This document shows, one piece after another, positions 43,443 to 52,346 of a DNA stretch of 64,000 bases. Under the pieces are notes generated by a model. That model searched no databases, was not told the origin of the DNA, and worked only from the letters and a program-made list of their open reading frames with translations. The position numbers were made by a program, and so were the translations under genes. Source of the DNA: Cohnella panacarvi Gsoil 349 (lineage in GTDB: Bacteria > Bacillota > Bacilli > Paenibacillales > Paenibacillaceae); contig NZ_KI911563.1 of NCBI RefSeq assembly GCF_000515335.1, positions 4,351,133 to 4,415,132 on the forward strand, read 5' to 3'. Position 1 is the stretch's first letter. The number at the start of each line of letters is the position of its first letter.

Positions 43443-45020
43443 ATGGCATCTGCCGGTTTTGACCAGCTTAGCTTGAAAGAAAAGATCGGTCAGCTCTTCA
43501 TGTGCGGATTCGAGGGCGCCGAGCCGTCCGCCGAAATCGAAGCGTTAGTAACGGAATACGGCATCGGGGGGATCATCTACTTCCGCCGCAATCTTCGCGA
43601 CGCGAAGCAAGTCGAAGCGTTGTCTTCCAAGCTGCAGGAGCTCTCGGCAACTCCGCTGTTCATCGCCATCGATCAAGAAGGTGGAATGGTCGTGCGGCTC
43701 GAGGATGGCGTGACCGTCATGCCGGGCGCGATGGCGCAAGGCGCCGCGAACGATCCGGACTTAACTCGCGAAGCGGCTAAGCTGTCGGGAGCCGAGCTGC
43801 GCGGCATCGGCATCAACATGAACTTCGCGCCTTGCCTGGACGTGAACAACAACCCGCTTAACCCGGTAATCGGCGTTCGTTCGTACGGCGAGAATCCGGC
43901 TCTTGCCGCCCGCATGGGCATCGCCGCGATCAAAGGCTACGGCGAGGGCGGCATAAGCGCGGTGGCGAAGCATTTTCCGGGACACGGCGATACGTCGGCG
44001 GATTCCCACCATGAGCTTCCCGTCGTGCCGCACGCCGTCGACCGGCTGAACGCGGTCGAGCTCGCGCCGTTCCGCGAGGCGATCGCGCAGGGCGTCGACG
44101 CGATCATGACCGCGCACGTCGTGTTCCCGGCATTCGAGCCGGACCGAGTGCCCGCGACGCTGTCGCGCAGGATACTGACCGGCTTGCTGCGCGAGCAACT
44201 CGGCTATTCGGGCGTAATCGTGACGGACTGCCTGGAGATGAACGCGATATCGGAGACGATCGGCGTCGCGCGCGGCGCCGTCGAGGCGGTCAAAGCGGGC
44301 GCGGATCTCGTGCTCGTCAGCCATAGGTTCGTACGGCAGACCACGGCGCTCGAGGCGGTGCATGAAGCGGTGCTGACGGGCGAAATTCCGTTATCGCGCA
44401 TCGAGCAATCGGCGAAGCGGATTTGGGCGTTGAAGCAGCTTCGAGGCCTGTTCGGCGGCGTGAAGCCGCAAGCTGACGCGGTTCGCGCGGAGCGAGTCAG
44501 GAACGAGCTTAGCGAGGCGGCTGTCACGGTCGTCAAGGGCAAAGAAGCATTGCCGCTGTCCAAAGCCGGCCGCACGCTCGTCGTCTGGACGGAAGCGCGC
44601 GTCGCCACCGAAGTCGTCGAAGTCATCGAGCAGTCATGGACGCTTGGCGCGGCGCTTAAAGCCAGAGGTTACCTCGTGCAGGAGCTTCGGGTCGGACTGA
44701 ACCCGACGGCCGAGGAAGCGGAAGCCGCGCGCTCGGCGGCCGCGGGCAGCGATACTGTCGTATTCGCTTCTTACGACGCCTGCTTCTCCGAATCGCAGAC
44801 GGCGTTGATCCGGGAGCTCGCCTCGGATACGAGCTATGCGTTCGCGTGGGCGGCGATGCGGACGCCATACGATCTGCTGCAGGCGCCGGAGGCCCCGATC
44901 TACATTTGCTGTTACGAGAACAAACCGGCGATGATGACCGCGCTCGCGGGCGTGCTTGCAGGCGATATTCGTATGAGAGCGAAGCAACCGGTTACGATCG
45001 GACGATATCCCCTTCCATAA
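43443..45020 (+). CDS. nagZ: Beta-N-acetylglucosaminidase, glycoside hydrolase family 3
   Basis: The enzyme releases N-acetylglucosamine from muropeptides or chitin fragments. The 525-residue protein has the NagZ motif KHFPGHGDTSADSH (residues 176-189; Asp187/His189 are the expected acid-base dyad) and the nucleophile Asp262 in VIVTDCLEM. The C-terminal extension, about 340-525, resembles the second domain of Bacillus NagZ. There is no signal peptide, so it should act in the cytoplasm. Confidence 0.92.
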   Translation: MASAGFDQLSLKEKIGQLFMCGFEGAEPSAEIEALVTEYGIGGIIYFRRNLRDAKQVEALSSKLQELSATPLFIAIDQEGGMVVRLEDGVTVMPGAMAQGAANDPDLTREAAKLSGAELRGIGINMNFAPCLDVNNNPLNPVIGVRSYGENPALAARMGIAAIKGYGEGGISAVAKHFPGHGDTSADSHHELPVVPHAVDRLNAVELAPFREAIAQGVDAIMTAHVVFPAFEPDRVPATLSRRILTGLLREQLGYSGVIVTDCLEMNAISETIGVARGAVEAVKAGADLVLVSHRFVRQTTALEAVHEAVLTGEIPLSRIEQSAKRIWALKQLRGLFGGVKPQADAVRAERVRNELSEAAVTVVKGKEALPLSKAGRTLVVWTEARVATEVVEVIEQSWTLGAALKARGYLVQELRVGLNPTAEEAEAARSAAAGSDTVVFASYDACFSESQTALIRELASDTSYAFAWAAMRTPYDLLQAPEAPIYICCYENKPAMMTALAGVLAGDIRMRAKQPVTIGRYPLP

Positions 45021-45035
45021 ATCGAACCTCATTGG

Positions 45036-45084
45036 GACGATTGGCGTACGGATCCTTATGGGTCTTGACGCCAATCGTCTTTTT
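45036..45084 (+). terminator. Terminator after nagZ
   Basis: GACGATTGGCGT (45036-45047) pairs exactly with ACGCCAATCGTC (45068-45079), and TTTTT follows. Confidence 0.9.
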
Positions 45085-45141
45085 GCGACGCATCCTGTAT
45101 AATACGGGCAGGGAGAAAGCGGATTTGGAGGAAATCGCACG

Positions 45142-46431
45142 ATGACCTATTCGCGAACGCGAACGAACGATAAGAGAAGGCAGCGGCGGGGCAGGCGGAC
45201 GCGTCGGTTGTTGGCGATGAACCTGGCGATGCTCGTATGCATCGTCGGGGCGGCGGCGTTCATCTGGCTTGGTCAGAAGGACGACGGCGCAAGCGGCAGC
45301 CAGGCAAAGACAGATCCGATCGTATCGGGCTCGCCTTCCGCAGAGGCGGGAGAACGGCCGACGGAGGAAGCAAGCGCGCCTGACAAGGCGGAGCCGAGCG
45401 ATGCAACGGAAGACGAAGACGACGTCGTCAACGATGGCGTACCGCCCGGCGGAGGAGAGGAGGGCCAGGCGGACCCTGGCCGCGATACCGTGACGATCGC
45501 GCTCGTCGGCGATATTCTGCCGGCGGCGCGCGTGCTCGATTATATGAATCAGTACGGCTTCGATTATCCGTTCCGCGAGACAAGCCGCCTGCTTACGGCG
45601 GCGGATATAACCGCCGGCAACCTCGAATCCTCGATTACGAAGCGGGGAACGCCGGAGCAGAACAAGGAATACGTCTATCGCGGCCCGCAGGAAGCGCTCG
45701 TTCCGATCAAGGAGGCGGGGTTCGACTTCTTATCGCTAGCGAATAACCATACGATGGATTATGGTTGGGAAGGGCTGAGCGATACGATGGACGCGCTCGA
45801 CGAAGCGGGTATCCGGCATGCCGGCTCCGGCAACGACGATATCGAGGCGTTCACGCCGGCTTACGTGGAAGCGGGCGGCAAGAACGTCGCTTTCGTCGGG
45901 TTGACGCAAGTCGTTCCGAAGGTCGAATGGAAAGCGGACCGCAAGCATCCGGGTTTGGCGGAAGCCTATTCGTTCGAACGGGCCGTGGCGGCGGTTAAGG
46001 AAGCCCGCGGCAACGCGGACGTCGTGGTCGTTATGGTCCATTGGGGAAAAGAAAGGGAGGATATGCCGGTCAAGCAGCAGCAGTCGCTGGCCCGCGCGCT
46101 CATCGACGCGGGAGCGGATCTCGTCGTCGGGAGTCATCCGCACGTGCTTCAGGGCTTTGAATCCTACAAAGGCAAGTGGATCGCTTATAGTTTGGGCAAC
46201 TTCGTGTTCCCGGGAATGTCTCCGCCAACGACGGCGGAGACCGGAATATTGACCGCGACGTGTAAGACAGGCGGCGAATGCTCGCTGCATTTCGCCCCGA
46301 TGATCGCGAAGCTGGCTCAACCCAAGCCGATGGACGCCGAGACGGGCAAAGCGCTGCTGGCGCGCTTGTCGAGCATTTCCTTCGCGGCTGCAATAGAGGA
46401 GGATGGCACGATTGTGGCAATCGGTCCGTAA
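45142..46431 (+). CDS. CapA-family (PGA_cap) metallophosphatase-like protein
   Basis: The 429-residue protein has a very basic N-terminus, a membrane anchor at about 28-49, and an acidic Ser/Pro/Glu-rich linker to about 112. The PGA_cap domain follows, with TIALVGDILPA, the motif SLANNHTMDYG and VVGSHPHVLQG, whose Asp, Asn and His residues match the calcineurin-like metal site. Relatives take part in poly-gamma-glutamate capsule formation, but no capBC genes are nearby, so the role here is open. A consensus TATAAT at 45098-45103 may be its -10 element. It overlaps the next gene. Confidence 0.88.
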   Translation: MTYSRTRTNDKRRQRRGRRTRRLLAMNLAMLVCIVGAAAFIWLGQKDDGASGSQAKTDPIVSGSPSAEAGERPTEEASAPDKAEPSDATEDEDDVVNDGVPPGGGEEGQADPGRDTVTIALVGDILPAARVLDYMNQYGFDYPFRETSRLLTAADITAGNLESSITKRGTPEQNKEYVYRGPQEALVPIKEAGFDFLSLANNHTMDYGWEGLSDTMDALDEAGIRHAGSGNDDIEAFTPAYVEAGGKNVAFVGLTQVVPKVEWKADRKHPGLAEAYSFERAVAAVKEARGNADVVVVMVHWGKEREDMPVKQQQSLARALIDAGADLVVGSHPHVLQGFESYKGKWIAYSLGNFVFPGMSPPTTAETGILTATCKTGGECSLHFAPMIAKLAQPKPMDAETGKALLARLSSISFAAAIEEDGTIVAIGP

Positions 46432-47254
46432 AGCGATCAGGAGAGTAATCGGGTTGAAGACCCACAAACCCGGGAAGGAGCTTAACGCCGAAGAGCGCGA
46501 GAGGCTGCATCCGTGCGTCGCGCATCGCGGTTTCTCCGGTCAGGCGCCGGAGAACACGATGGCCGCGTTCAAGCTCGCGCTGTCCAAGCCGTACGTCGGA
46601 TGGATGGAGCTCGACGTGCATCTGTCGCGGGACGACGTTCCCGTCGTCATTCACGACAGCACGCTCAAGCGGACGACGAACGGGCAGGGCAACGTGCGGG
46701 ATTATACGGCCGAGCAGCTCGGTCTACTGGATGCGGGCAGCTGGTTCCATCGTTCCTTCGCCGACGAAGGCGTGCCGACGCTCGGGCAAGTGCTTAAGCT
46801 TGCGGCCGGGAGATGCAAGCTTAACGTCGAGCTCAAAGGGGACGATCGGGCCGACGAGGAGACGAAGAGGAGCCTTGCCCGTCGGACAGTGGACGCGATT
46901 AAGGCCGAAGGAATGGCTCGGGATACGGTGATCACTTCGTTCCGTCCGGAGCTTCTGAAGGCGGTTCGCGAGTATGACGCGTCGATCAAGCTCGGGCTCA
47001 TTATCGACGACAGTCCCGCGGATTTGACGGCTAGAGTCATTGGGCTTGGAGCGACGACGCTGTCGATCGGCTATACCCACATGACGACCGAGCTGCTTCG
47101 GCGAACGGCCGAAGCGGGTATCGAGGTGATGGTCTGGACCGTTAATTCGCGTAAAGATCTGGCCAAGTTGTCGCGCAGGAACGAGCCCTTCCAAATCTGT
47201 ACGAACTATCCGGACCGCTGGCATGCGGCAACTAGAGAAGGAGAGGGTCATTAA
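46412..47254 (+). CDS. Glycerophosphodiester phosphodiesterase
   Basis: The enzyme hydrolyses glycerophosphodiesters to glycerol 3-phosphate. The 280-residue protein has the GDPD motifs HRGFSGQAPENT, ELDVHLSRD and VIHDSTLKRTTNG, with the catalytic His, Glu and Asp residues. The ATG at 46403 touches its ribosome site AGAGGAGG directly, so I prefer the in-frame TTG at 46412, nine bases from it. The gene overlaps capA by 20 bases. There is no signal peptide. Cytosolic lipid-headgroup salvage is likely. Confidence 0.92.
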   Translation: MWQSVRKAIRRVIGLKTHKPGKELNAEERERLHPCVAHRGFSGQAPENTMAAFKLALSKPYVGWMELDVHLSRDDVPVVIHDSTLKRTTNGQGNVRDYTAEQLGLLDAGSWFHRSFADEGVPTLGQVLKLAAGRCKLNVELKGDDRADEETKRSLARRTVDAIKAEGMARDTVITSFRPELLKAVREYDASIKLGLIIDDSPADLTARVIGLGATTLSIGYTHMTTELLRRTAEAGIEVMVWTVNSRKDLAKLSRRNEPFQICTNYPDRWHAATREGEGH

Positions 47255-47880
47255 TGGACATTCGCAACATCTATTGCGTTGGACGCAACTACCGGCTGCA
47301 TGCGGAGGAGCTTGGCAACGAAGTTCCTGCTTCGCCGATGCTTTTCACGAAGCCGACGCATGCGATCGCCTCGATGGAGAGCGGTTCGCTCGTTATCCCG
47401 ACGGGCCAGGGAGCGGTGCACTACGAAGCCGAGCTCGTGTTCGCCGTCGGCCGCGCTTATGAACCGGGCATGCGCCCCGACGATTTAATTACGCATTTCA
47501 CGGTCGGTCTCGATCTCACGCTGCGGGACGTACAGGAGACGATCAAGAAGAAGGGGCTTCCATGGCTGCCGGCCAAAGGATTCCGCAACTCCGCGGTTCT
47601 CGGACGGTGGCTCGATTACCCGGGACTGGACAACGTGTCCGCCCATGCGTTCGGACTCCGCCTTAACGGAGCGGAAGCGCAACGGGGACTCATGCAGGAT
47701 ATGGTGTTCGGGTTGCAGCGATTGATCGATTTCACGGGAAGCGCTTATGGGCTTGGAGCCGGCGACCTTCTATTCACGGGGACACCGGCCGGCGTTGGCG
47801 CTTTATCGGATGGCGACGAGCTTGAAGTTTGGTGGAATGAAGATGAGCTCGGGCGGGCAACCGTAAAGACGGAAGGTTAG
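47254..47880 (+). CDS. Fumarylacetoacetate hydrolase family protein
   Basis: The 208-residue protein is the FAH core fold without an N-terminal extension, similar to acylpyruvase/oxaloacetate decarboxylase-type members. The metal ligands are Glu58 and Glu60 in HYEAELVFAVG and Asp87 in VGLDLTLRD, and Lys108 lies in PAKGF. The C-terminal TGTPAGVGAL loop is typical. The ATG overlaps the upstream stop as TAATG. The substrate cannot be deduced. Confidence 0.93.
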   Translation: MDIRNIYCVGRNYRLHAEELGNEVPASPMLFTKPTHAIASMESGSLVIPTGQGAVHYEAELVFAVGRAYEPGMRPDDLITHFTVGLDLTLRDVQETIKKKGLPWLPAKGFRNSAVLGRWLDYPGLDNVSAHAFGLRLNGAEAQRGLMQDMVFGLQRLIDFTGSAYGLGAGDLLFTGTPAGVGALSDGDELEVWWNEDELGRATVKTEG

Positions 47881-47920
47881 CCGCTTCGCGGCAAGAGCGT
47901 CCTTAAGGAATGGGGGTTAG

Positions 47921-48112
47921 ATGGTGAGATGGCTTATTAACGCGGTATTCGCCGCGTTATACTTGGCGGTGTTCGTCTTCGGCGCCGGTCCGCTCTTATT
48001 CGCGGACGGGACGCTAGGGGAGCGGGTATGGACGGCGGTCGTCGTCATCGTCATCGTGATCGTGCTCGTATTCGCTCATTTTGCTTTCTTGCGCCCCAAA
48101 TACCGGATCTGA
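47921..48112 (+). CDS. Small two-helix membrane protein
   Basis: This 63-residue protein has predicted helices at about 5-27 and 36-56 (VVVIVIVIVLVFAHFAFL) and a short basic tail. GGGGG lies upstream of the ATG. I do not recognise the family. It follows the FAH gene by 40 bases and precedes a bidirectional terminator. Confidence 0.65.
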   Translation: MVRWLINAVFAALYLAVFVFGAGPLLFADGTLGERVWTAVVVIVIVIVLVFAHFAFLRPKYRI

Positions 48113-48118
48113 ATGAAT

Positions 48119-48175
48119 AAAGGCTGCCTCGCGGGATCGATTCACGGAATCGAATCGCCGTCAGGCAGCCTTTGC
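48119..48175. terminator. Bidirectional terminator between convergent genes
   Basis: AAAGGCTGCCT (48119-48129) pairs with AGGCAGCCTTT (about 48164-48174). An inner stem GATTC...GAATC is also present. It serves the small membrane-protein gene and the convergent HD-GYP gene. Confidence 0.8.
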
Positions 48176-48176
48176 A

Positions 48177-49304
48177 TTATCCATGTTGCTCGGGAGGATC
48201 CGTCAGACGCTCGCGTATTTCCAGCAGCTTCGGCAGCTCTTGGAAAAAGACGTCGATGATCGCGGGATCGAAGTGCCGCCCGCGTTCCTCGCGGAACAAA
48301 TTCTCGATCCTATCGAGCGGCCAAGCCGCTTTGTAGACGCGCTCGGCGCTTAGCGCGTCGAAGACGTCCGCGACCGCGGTAATGCGGCCGAACAGGTGAA
48401 TATCTTCTCCTTTGCGTCCGGAAGGGTATCCGGTTCCGTCCCATTTCTCATGGTGCTGCTCCGCGACGATGGCGGCGGTGCGCAGCAGCTCGCGCTTCGA
48501 GCCTCGCAGCAGTTGATAGCCGATCTTGGTATGCGACTTAATGATGTCGTGCTCTTCTTCGGTCAGCTTGCCTGGCTTGTTCAGCACGGCATCCGGAATG
48601 GCGACTTTGCCGATGTCGTGCATCGGGGAAGCGGTGCGCAGCAGCTCGGCTTGCTCGATGGGCAGCCCGAGCCCGAGCGCCAGCACGTAGGAATATTCGG
48701 CAACGCGTTTGACGTGGTTTCCGGTTTCCTTGGATCGGATCTCGCCGACTTCGCCCATCGTCGATATAATCTCGCGTTGCGTGTTGATGATCTCCTGGTG
48801 AAGCATGACGGATTCGAGCGACTTGCCGGCATACGATGCGGCGAGCGACAGGAGCTCCAGGTCTCTCGTCGTGAAGTAGTCGACTTCCGTCATTTTGTTG
48901 ATCGCTTGGTACGCTCCGATGATTTCGCCGTCGTTGTTCGTGAACGGCACCGTAATGACGGATTTCGTATGATAACCGGTTCTGATGTCGTTGTCCCTGT
49001 TGTGCCTCGGATCGTTATAGGCATCCTTGATGATGAGCGGTTCGCCGCTCATGATCGAGGAGCCGACGAAGCCGGTGCCGTACGGAATTCGAATTTCTTT
49101 GACGCCGTGAGCGACTGTCGTATACAGCTCTTTGCGAACGTCGTCGATCAGCCACACCGTGCATCGGTCGGACAGGATCATCTCCCTTCCCATGTTCGCC
49201 ATGAGAATGAGCACGGAGTTCAGGTTGTTTTCCCCCGCGATTTTGGCTGTATATTCGAAAATAATTTTTAGTAATTGTTCCGGCGACAGCTCGGCTTTTG
49301 CCAT
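48177..49304 (-). CDS. GAF-HD-GYP domain protein (cyclic-di-GMP phosphodiesterase type)
   Basis: This 375-residue cytosolic protein has a GAF sensory domain at about 10-165 and an HD-GYP domain after it with MHDIGKVAIPD and HHEKWDGTGYP, the intact HD and GYP signatures. Such proteins hydrolyse cyclic di-GMP to GMP or relay a signal. The start is either GTG 49313, only 3 bases from GGAG, or ATG 49304, 12 bases from it; I list the ATG. No diguanylate cyclase is in the window. Confidence 0.9.
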   Translation of the reverse strand: MAKAELSPEQLLKIIFEYTAKIAGENNLNSVLILMANMGREMILSDRCTVWLIDDVRKELYTTVAHGVKEIRIPYGTGFVGSSIMSGEPLIIKDAYNDPRHNRDNDIRTGYHTKSVITVPFTNNDGEIIGAYQAINKMTEVDYFTTRDLELLSLAASYAGKSLESVMLHQEIINTQREIISTMGEVGEIRSKETGNHVKRVAEYSYVLALGLGLPIEQAELLRTASPMHDIGKVAIPDAVLNKPGKLTEEEHDIIKSHTKIGYQLLRGSKRELLRTAAIVAEQHHEKWDGTGYPSGRKGEDIHLFGRITAVADVFDALSAERVYKAAWPLDRIENLFREERGRHFDPAIIDVFFQELPKLLEIRERLTDPPEQHG

Positions 49305-49390
49305 GAGAGACACTCACTCCTTCTACGTTGCACTCTCATTAATTCGCTGAAAGCTGTCGAAATCCTTCCTATTTTAGGATAAAAGGCTTC

Positions 49391-49435
49391 AAAAACCGCG
49401 CGCTGATCCTTCCGTGGAAGGATTCGAACGCGCGG
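49391..49435 (-). terminator. Terminator of the MBL/TetR operon
   Basis: Read on the minus strand, CCGCGCG (49435-49429) and an inner CCTTCC/GGAAGG stem pair to close before CGCGCGG (49402-49396), followed by TTTTT. It lies 13 bases after the TetR stop codon. Confidence 0.8.
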
Positions 49436-49447
49436 ATATCGGCGGTT

Positions 49448-50011
49448 TTAGAGGTCCTCGGGATGAAATCCGTCCATATAGCGAGAGATAATGCGGGTCA
49501 AGCTCGCGTCTTTGTCCACGGGCATCTGGAACCCGCCTGACGCTTCGAGCGAAGCAAAGCCGTGCAGCAGGCTGCGCAGCCCTCTGACCGCATGCACGGC
49601 TTCCTCGTCCGTTAACCGGAAAGGCTCTAGCAGACGATATAAGAGTCGAAGAATATCTTGCGCGATCTGTTCGTATTCCGGCGGTCTCGGCATGCCGACG
49701 CGATAGGTCGCCTCGTATAAGCCGGGATGCTCGCGCACGAATCGTACGTAAGCCGAGCCGACGTTCACGATCGCGGTTTTACCCGATTGACCGACGGCCG
49801 CATCGATCATCCGCTCTAGCAACTGGCGCGAAGCGTGCACGGCGAGCCTCTGCCGCAGATCGTCCTGTCCCGAGATATGGTTGTATAGGGACGGGGTCTT
49901 AATGCCTAACCTAGCGGCAACGTTCGACGGCGTAACGTCGTTCCAGCCGCCGAGGTCGGCGATTTCGGCAGCGGCGGCGATCACGGCATCCGGCTTAATG
50001 CCCGCTCTCAT
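49448..50011 (-). CDS. TetR/AcrR-family regulator with WHG-type C-terminal domain
   Basis: The 187-residue protein has an N-terminal TetR DNA-binding domain with GWNDVTPSNVAARLGIKTPSL as its helix-turn-helix (shown here as separate blocks: TPSNVAARLG and KTPSLYNHI). The C-terminal ligand domain has RGLRSLLHGFASLEASGGF, the WHG-type pattern. The minus-strand frame is open far upstream, but the ATG at 50011 overlaps the MBL stop as ATGA and fits the family length. It probably represses its own operon through the palindrome at 50769-50785. Confidence 0.92.
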   Translation of the reverse strand: MRAGIKPDAVIAAAAEIADLGGWNDVTPSNVAARLGIKTPSLYNHISGQDDLRQRLAVHASRQLLERMIDAAVGQSGKTAIVNVGSAYVRFVREHPGLYEATYRVGMPRPPEYEQIAQDILRLLYRLLEPFRLTDEEAVHAVRGLRSLLHGFASLEASGGFQMPVDKDASLTRIISRYMDGFHPEDL

Positions 50012-50730
50012 AGGGCCGCCTTCTTCTGCCAATAACGCTCGGCGGCGGCGATCGCGTCGTTCATGGCCGTTACGGGATGCTCCACGTGGGAACCATGGCC
50101 GACGACGAGCCTTGCAGGCTGAAGCGCAGCCAGCTTGCGCGCGCTTTCGATCGCGGTCGGGCCGTGCCATGTGGCGAGAGCCGGGAATGGGAAGCTTAGC
50201 TTCATATGACCCGATACGGCAATACCGCCCTTCGTCGAGAAGGCGTCTCCTACGATGATCGTATTCGTTCTCGTCTCCATGAACGCCATATGGCCTGGCG
50301 TATGGCCTGACGCGGCGATCGCGACGAGTGAGCCGATCCGATCTCCGTCCTCGATCAGGAAGTCGGGCGCGAACGGCGCTTGCTTGGGCACGTCGCCTCG
50401 GACGGGCGATTGCGGTTCGCCCGGGAGCAAGCCGCGATCGCCTTTCAGCAATAAGGCGTCCCTTCGGGAGATGCCGATGGCGGCATCGGGGTATAGCTTC
50501 TTCAACGCGGGAACCGCGCCGATATGATCGCCGTGCGCATGCGTCAGGACGATTCGCGCCAGCGGCAGTCCTGTCCGCGAGATCGCCTTGGCGATCGCCT
50601 TGGCCATCGGCGGCATGCAGGCGTCGATAAGCGTTAAGCCGTCGTCTTCCTTCACGAGCGTGCAGCCCATCGGAAACAATCTCGGAAGGAAAGGCAAATG
50701 CGAGACGGGTCCCCATTGGATCATTTTCAT
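50008..50730 (-). CDS. Metallo-beta-lactamase fold hydrolase
   Basis: This 240-residue hydrolase has the binuclear zinc motif THAHGDHIG and further ligands in GHTPGHMAF, GDAF and GHGSHVEHP. AAGGAG is 8 bases from the ATG at 50730, while the ATG at 50736 is only 2 bases away. It is the first gene of a two-gene operon with the TetR regulator, so its substrate may be related to the regulator's ligand, for example a toxic ester or lactone. Confidence 0.9.
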   Translation of the reverse strand: MKMIQWGPVSHLPFLPRLFPMGCTLVKEDDGLTLIDACMPPMAKAIAKAISRTGLPLARIVLTHAHGDHIGAVPALKKLYPDAAIGISRRDALLLKGDRGLLPGEPQSPVRGDVPKQAPFAPDFLIEDGDRIGSLVAIAASGHTPGHMAFMETRTNTIIVGDAFSTKGGIAVSGHMKLSFPFPALATWHGPTAIESARKLAALQPARLVVGHGSHVEHPVTAMNDAIAAAERYWQKKAAL

Positions 50731-50763
50731 ATCCATCGCTCCTTATAAACTAACTATGTTCAC

Positions 50764-50792
50764 ATTATAACTAATTACATTAGTTTAAGCAA
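50764..50792 (-). promoter_or_regulatory. Promoter of the MBL/TetR operon with embedded palindromic operator
   Basis: On the minus strand TTGCTT (50792-50787) and TATAAT (50769-50764) are separated by 17 bp. The perfect palindrome AACTAATTACATTAGTT (50769-50785) fills that spacer and touches the -10. A bound TetR dimer there would block polymerase. A further half-site-like AACTAAC lies nearer the start codon. Confidence 0.8.
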
Positions 50793-50890
50793 GAGGCTAC
50801 TTCACCTCTCTTTGGTTCGCGAGCTAGATGATCTTATCCCTACTTTAGCCGTTTGACTCCCTTACGCCGCTCCGTTCTGCTCTTACAATA

Positions 50891-50911
50891 AAGTTGTAAG
50901 CCATACAACTT
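50891..50911. promoter_or_regulatory. Inverted repeat upstream of the third sugar-importer operon
   Basis: AAGTTGT (50891-50897) and ACAACTT (50905-50911) are exact complements with 7 bases between. The element lies 24 bp before the GTG start. It may be an operator or a small leader hairpin; no convincing promoter hexamers with proper spacing are seen. Confidence 0.45.
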
Positions 50912-50934
50912 ATAAATTTTGGGAGGTCTACCGC

Positions 50935-52332
50935 GTGAACAGAAAATTGACACTCGCTTTAACGACGGCATTGGCAATGTCGACCTTGTTGGCAGCTTGC
51001 GGAAACAACAATAACAGCTCCGAGCCGTCCAAAGCAGCGGAGTCCAGCGCGCCGCCGGCAAGCGAATCCGCTTCCCCGTCCGCCGAACCGAGCAAAGAAG
51101 CAGAGCCTTTCACCGTATCGCTTCGCCACATTCAGATCGGCGATGCGCAGAAATTCCGCAAAGCGATCCTGGATGACGTCGTTAAGAAAACCGAAGCCGA
51201 GGTTCCCGGGTTGAAGTTCGAGCTCGACGGCGTCGAGGACGCGGCGAACCGCTTCACGAAGCTTCCTGCGGAAATGGCGGCCGGCAACCAACCCAAAATT
51301 TTCGACTTGTTCGGCGGTAACGCGGACGCTCTGAAATACGCGAAGGCGGGACGCTTGCTGGATCTAACTCCAATCCTTGACGAGCTGGGCATCAAGGACA
51401 AGTTCCTTAACGTATTCGGTCAATTCACCCTTGACGGTAAAATCTACGGCTTGCCGATCGGCGGTTCCGTGGAAGGCGTATTCTACAATACGGAGCTGTT
51501 CTCGCAGAACGGCCTCAACCCTCCGACGACTTGGGACGATCTGATCAAAGCGGCCGACGCGCTTAAAGGCAAAGGCATTACGCCGTTCGCGATGGGCTCC
51601 CAAGCGGCTTGGGTACCTAACATGCTCGTGAATACGATAATCGGCCGCTATACGAACGGCTTCCCTAACGGCATCGTAACCGGCGAAGTGAAGTGGAACC
51701 AACCTGAAGTCGTGGCGGCTTATGACCTCTACAGCGATTGGGTGGGCAAGGGCTACTTCACGAAAGGCGAGCTCGGCAAATCCTACGATGATATGCTCAA
51801 CGACTTCGCGGCCGGCAAAGCCGGCATGATGTTCGACGGGTCCTGGCGTTCTTCCGCCTTCAAAGAAGGCGCGGTGGCGGCTTCCATGGCCGGCAAAGTA
51901 GGCTTCGTGGCGCTTCCCGCATTGCCTAACGCAGCGGGCGACCAAACGTCCCTGAACGCGAACTATTCCAACGGCTACGGCTTCTCCTCCGATCTGAACG
52001 ATCAAGAGCTTGCCGCGGTCAAAGGCTTCATCAAAAACCTGTACAGCGACGAAATGCAGCTTCGCGGCTTGCTTGAAGACGGCGTGCTTCCTTCGATGAA
52101 GCTGTCCGACGAATCGCTCGCCAAAGTGACGGATCCGGTCGTTAAGCAAGTGCTTGACGTCATGAAAGCGGCGGGCACGACGTTCGTCCACTTCGACGCG
52201 ATCGCTCAGAAAGCGGTATACAGCGAAACCGAGCTTCAACTGCAGAAGCTGATCGACGGCAAAGCATCCGGCCAACAAGTCGGCGACGCGATCCAAAAGC
52301 TGCAGGAAGCAGAGAACGCCAAAACGAAATAA
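50935..52332 (+). CDS. Extracellular sugar-binding lipoprotein (third importer)
   Basis: The 465-residue family-1 solute-binding protein starts at GTG 50935 after GGGAGG. Its signal peptide ends in the lipobox LAAC with Cys22, followed by a Ser/Pro/Glu-rich linker to about residue 55. The mature domain has KIYGLPIGGSVEGVFYNTEL and KAGMMFDGSW, typical of CUT1 binding proteins. It starts a three-gene operon with two permeases and no ATPase. The substrate is unknown. Confidence 0.93.
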   Translation: MNRKLTLALTTALAMSTLLAACGNNNNSSEPSKAAESSAPPASESASPSAEPSKEAEPFTVSLRHIQIGDAQKFRKAILDDVVKKTEAEVPGLKFELDGVEDAANRFTKLPAEMAAGNQPKIFDLFGGNADALKYAKAGRLLDLTPILDELGIKDKFLNVFGQFTLDGKIYGLPIGGSVEGVFYNTELFSQNGLNPPTTWDDLIKAADALKGKGITPFAMGSQAAWVPNMLVNTIIGRYTNGFPNGIVTGEVKWNQPEVVAAYDLYSDWVGKGYFTKGELGKSYDDMLNDFAAGKAGMMFDGSWRSSAFKEGAVAASMAGKVGFVALPALPNAAGDQTSLNANYSNGYGFSSDLNDQELAAVKGFIKNLYSDEMQLRGLLEDGVLPSMKLSDESLAKVTDPVVKQVLDVMKAAGTTFVHFDAIAQKAVYSETELQLQKLIDGKASGQQVGDAIQKLQEAENAKTK

Positions 52333-52346
52333 GCCAGCATTCCGAC

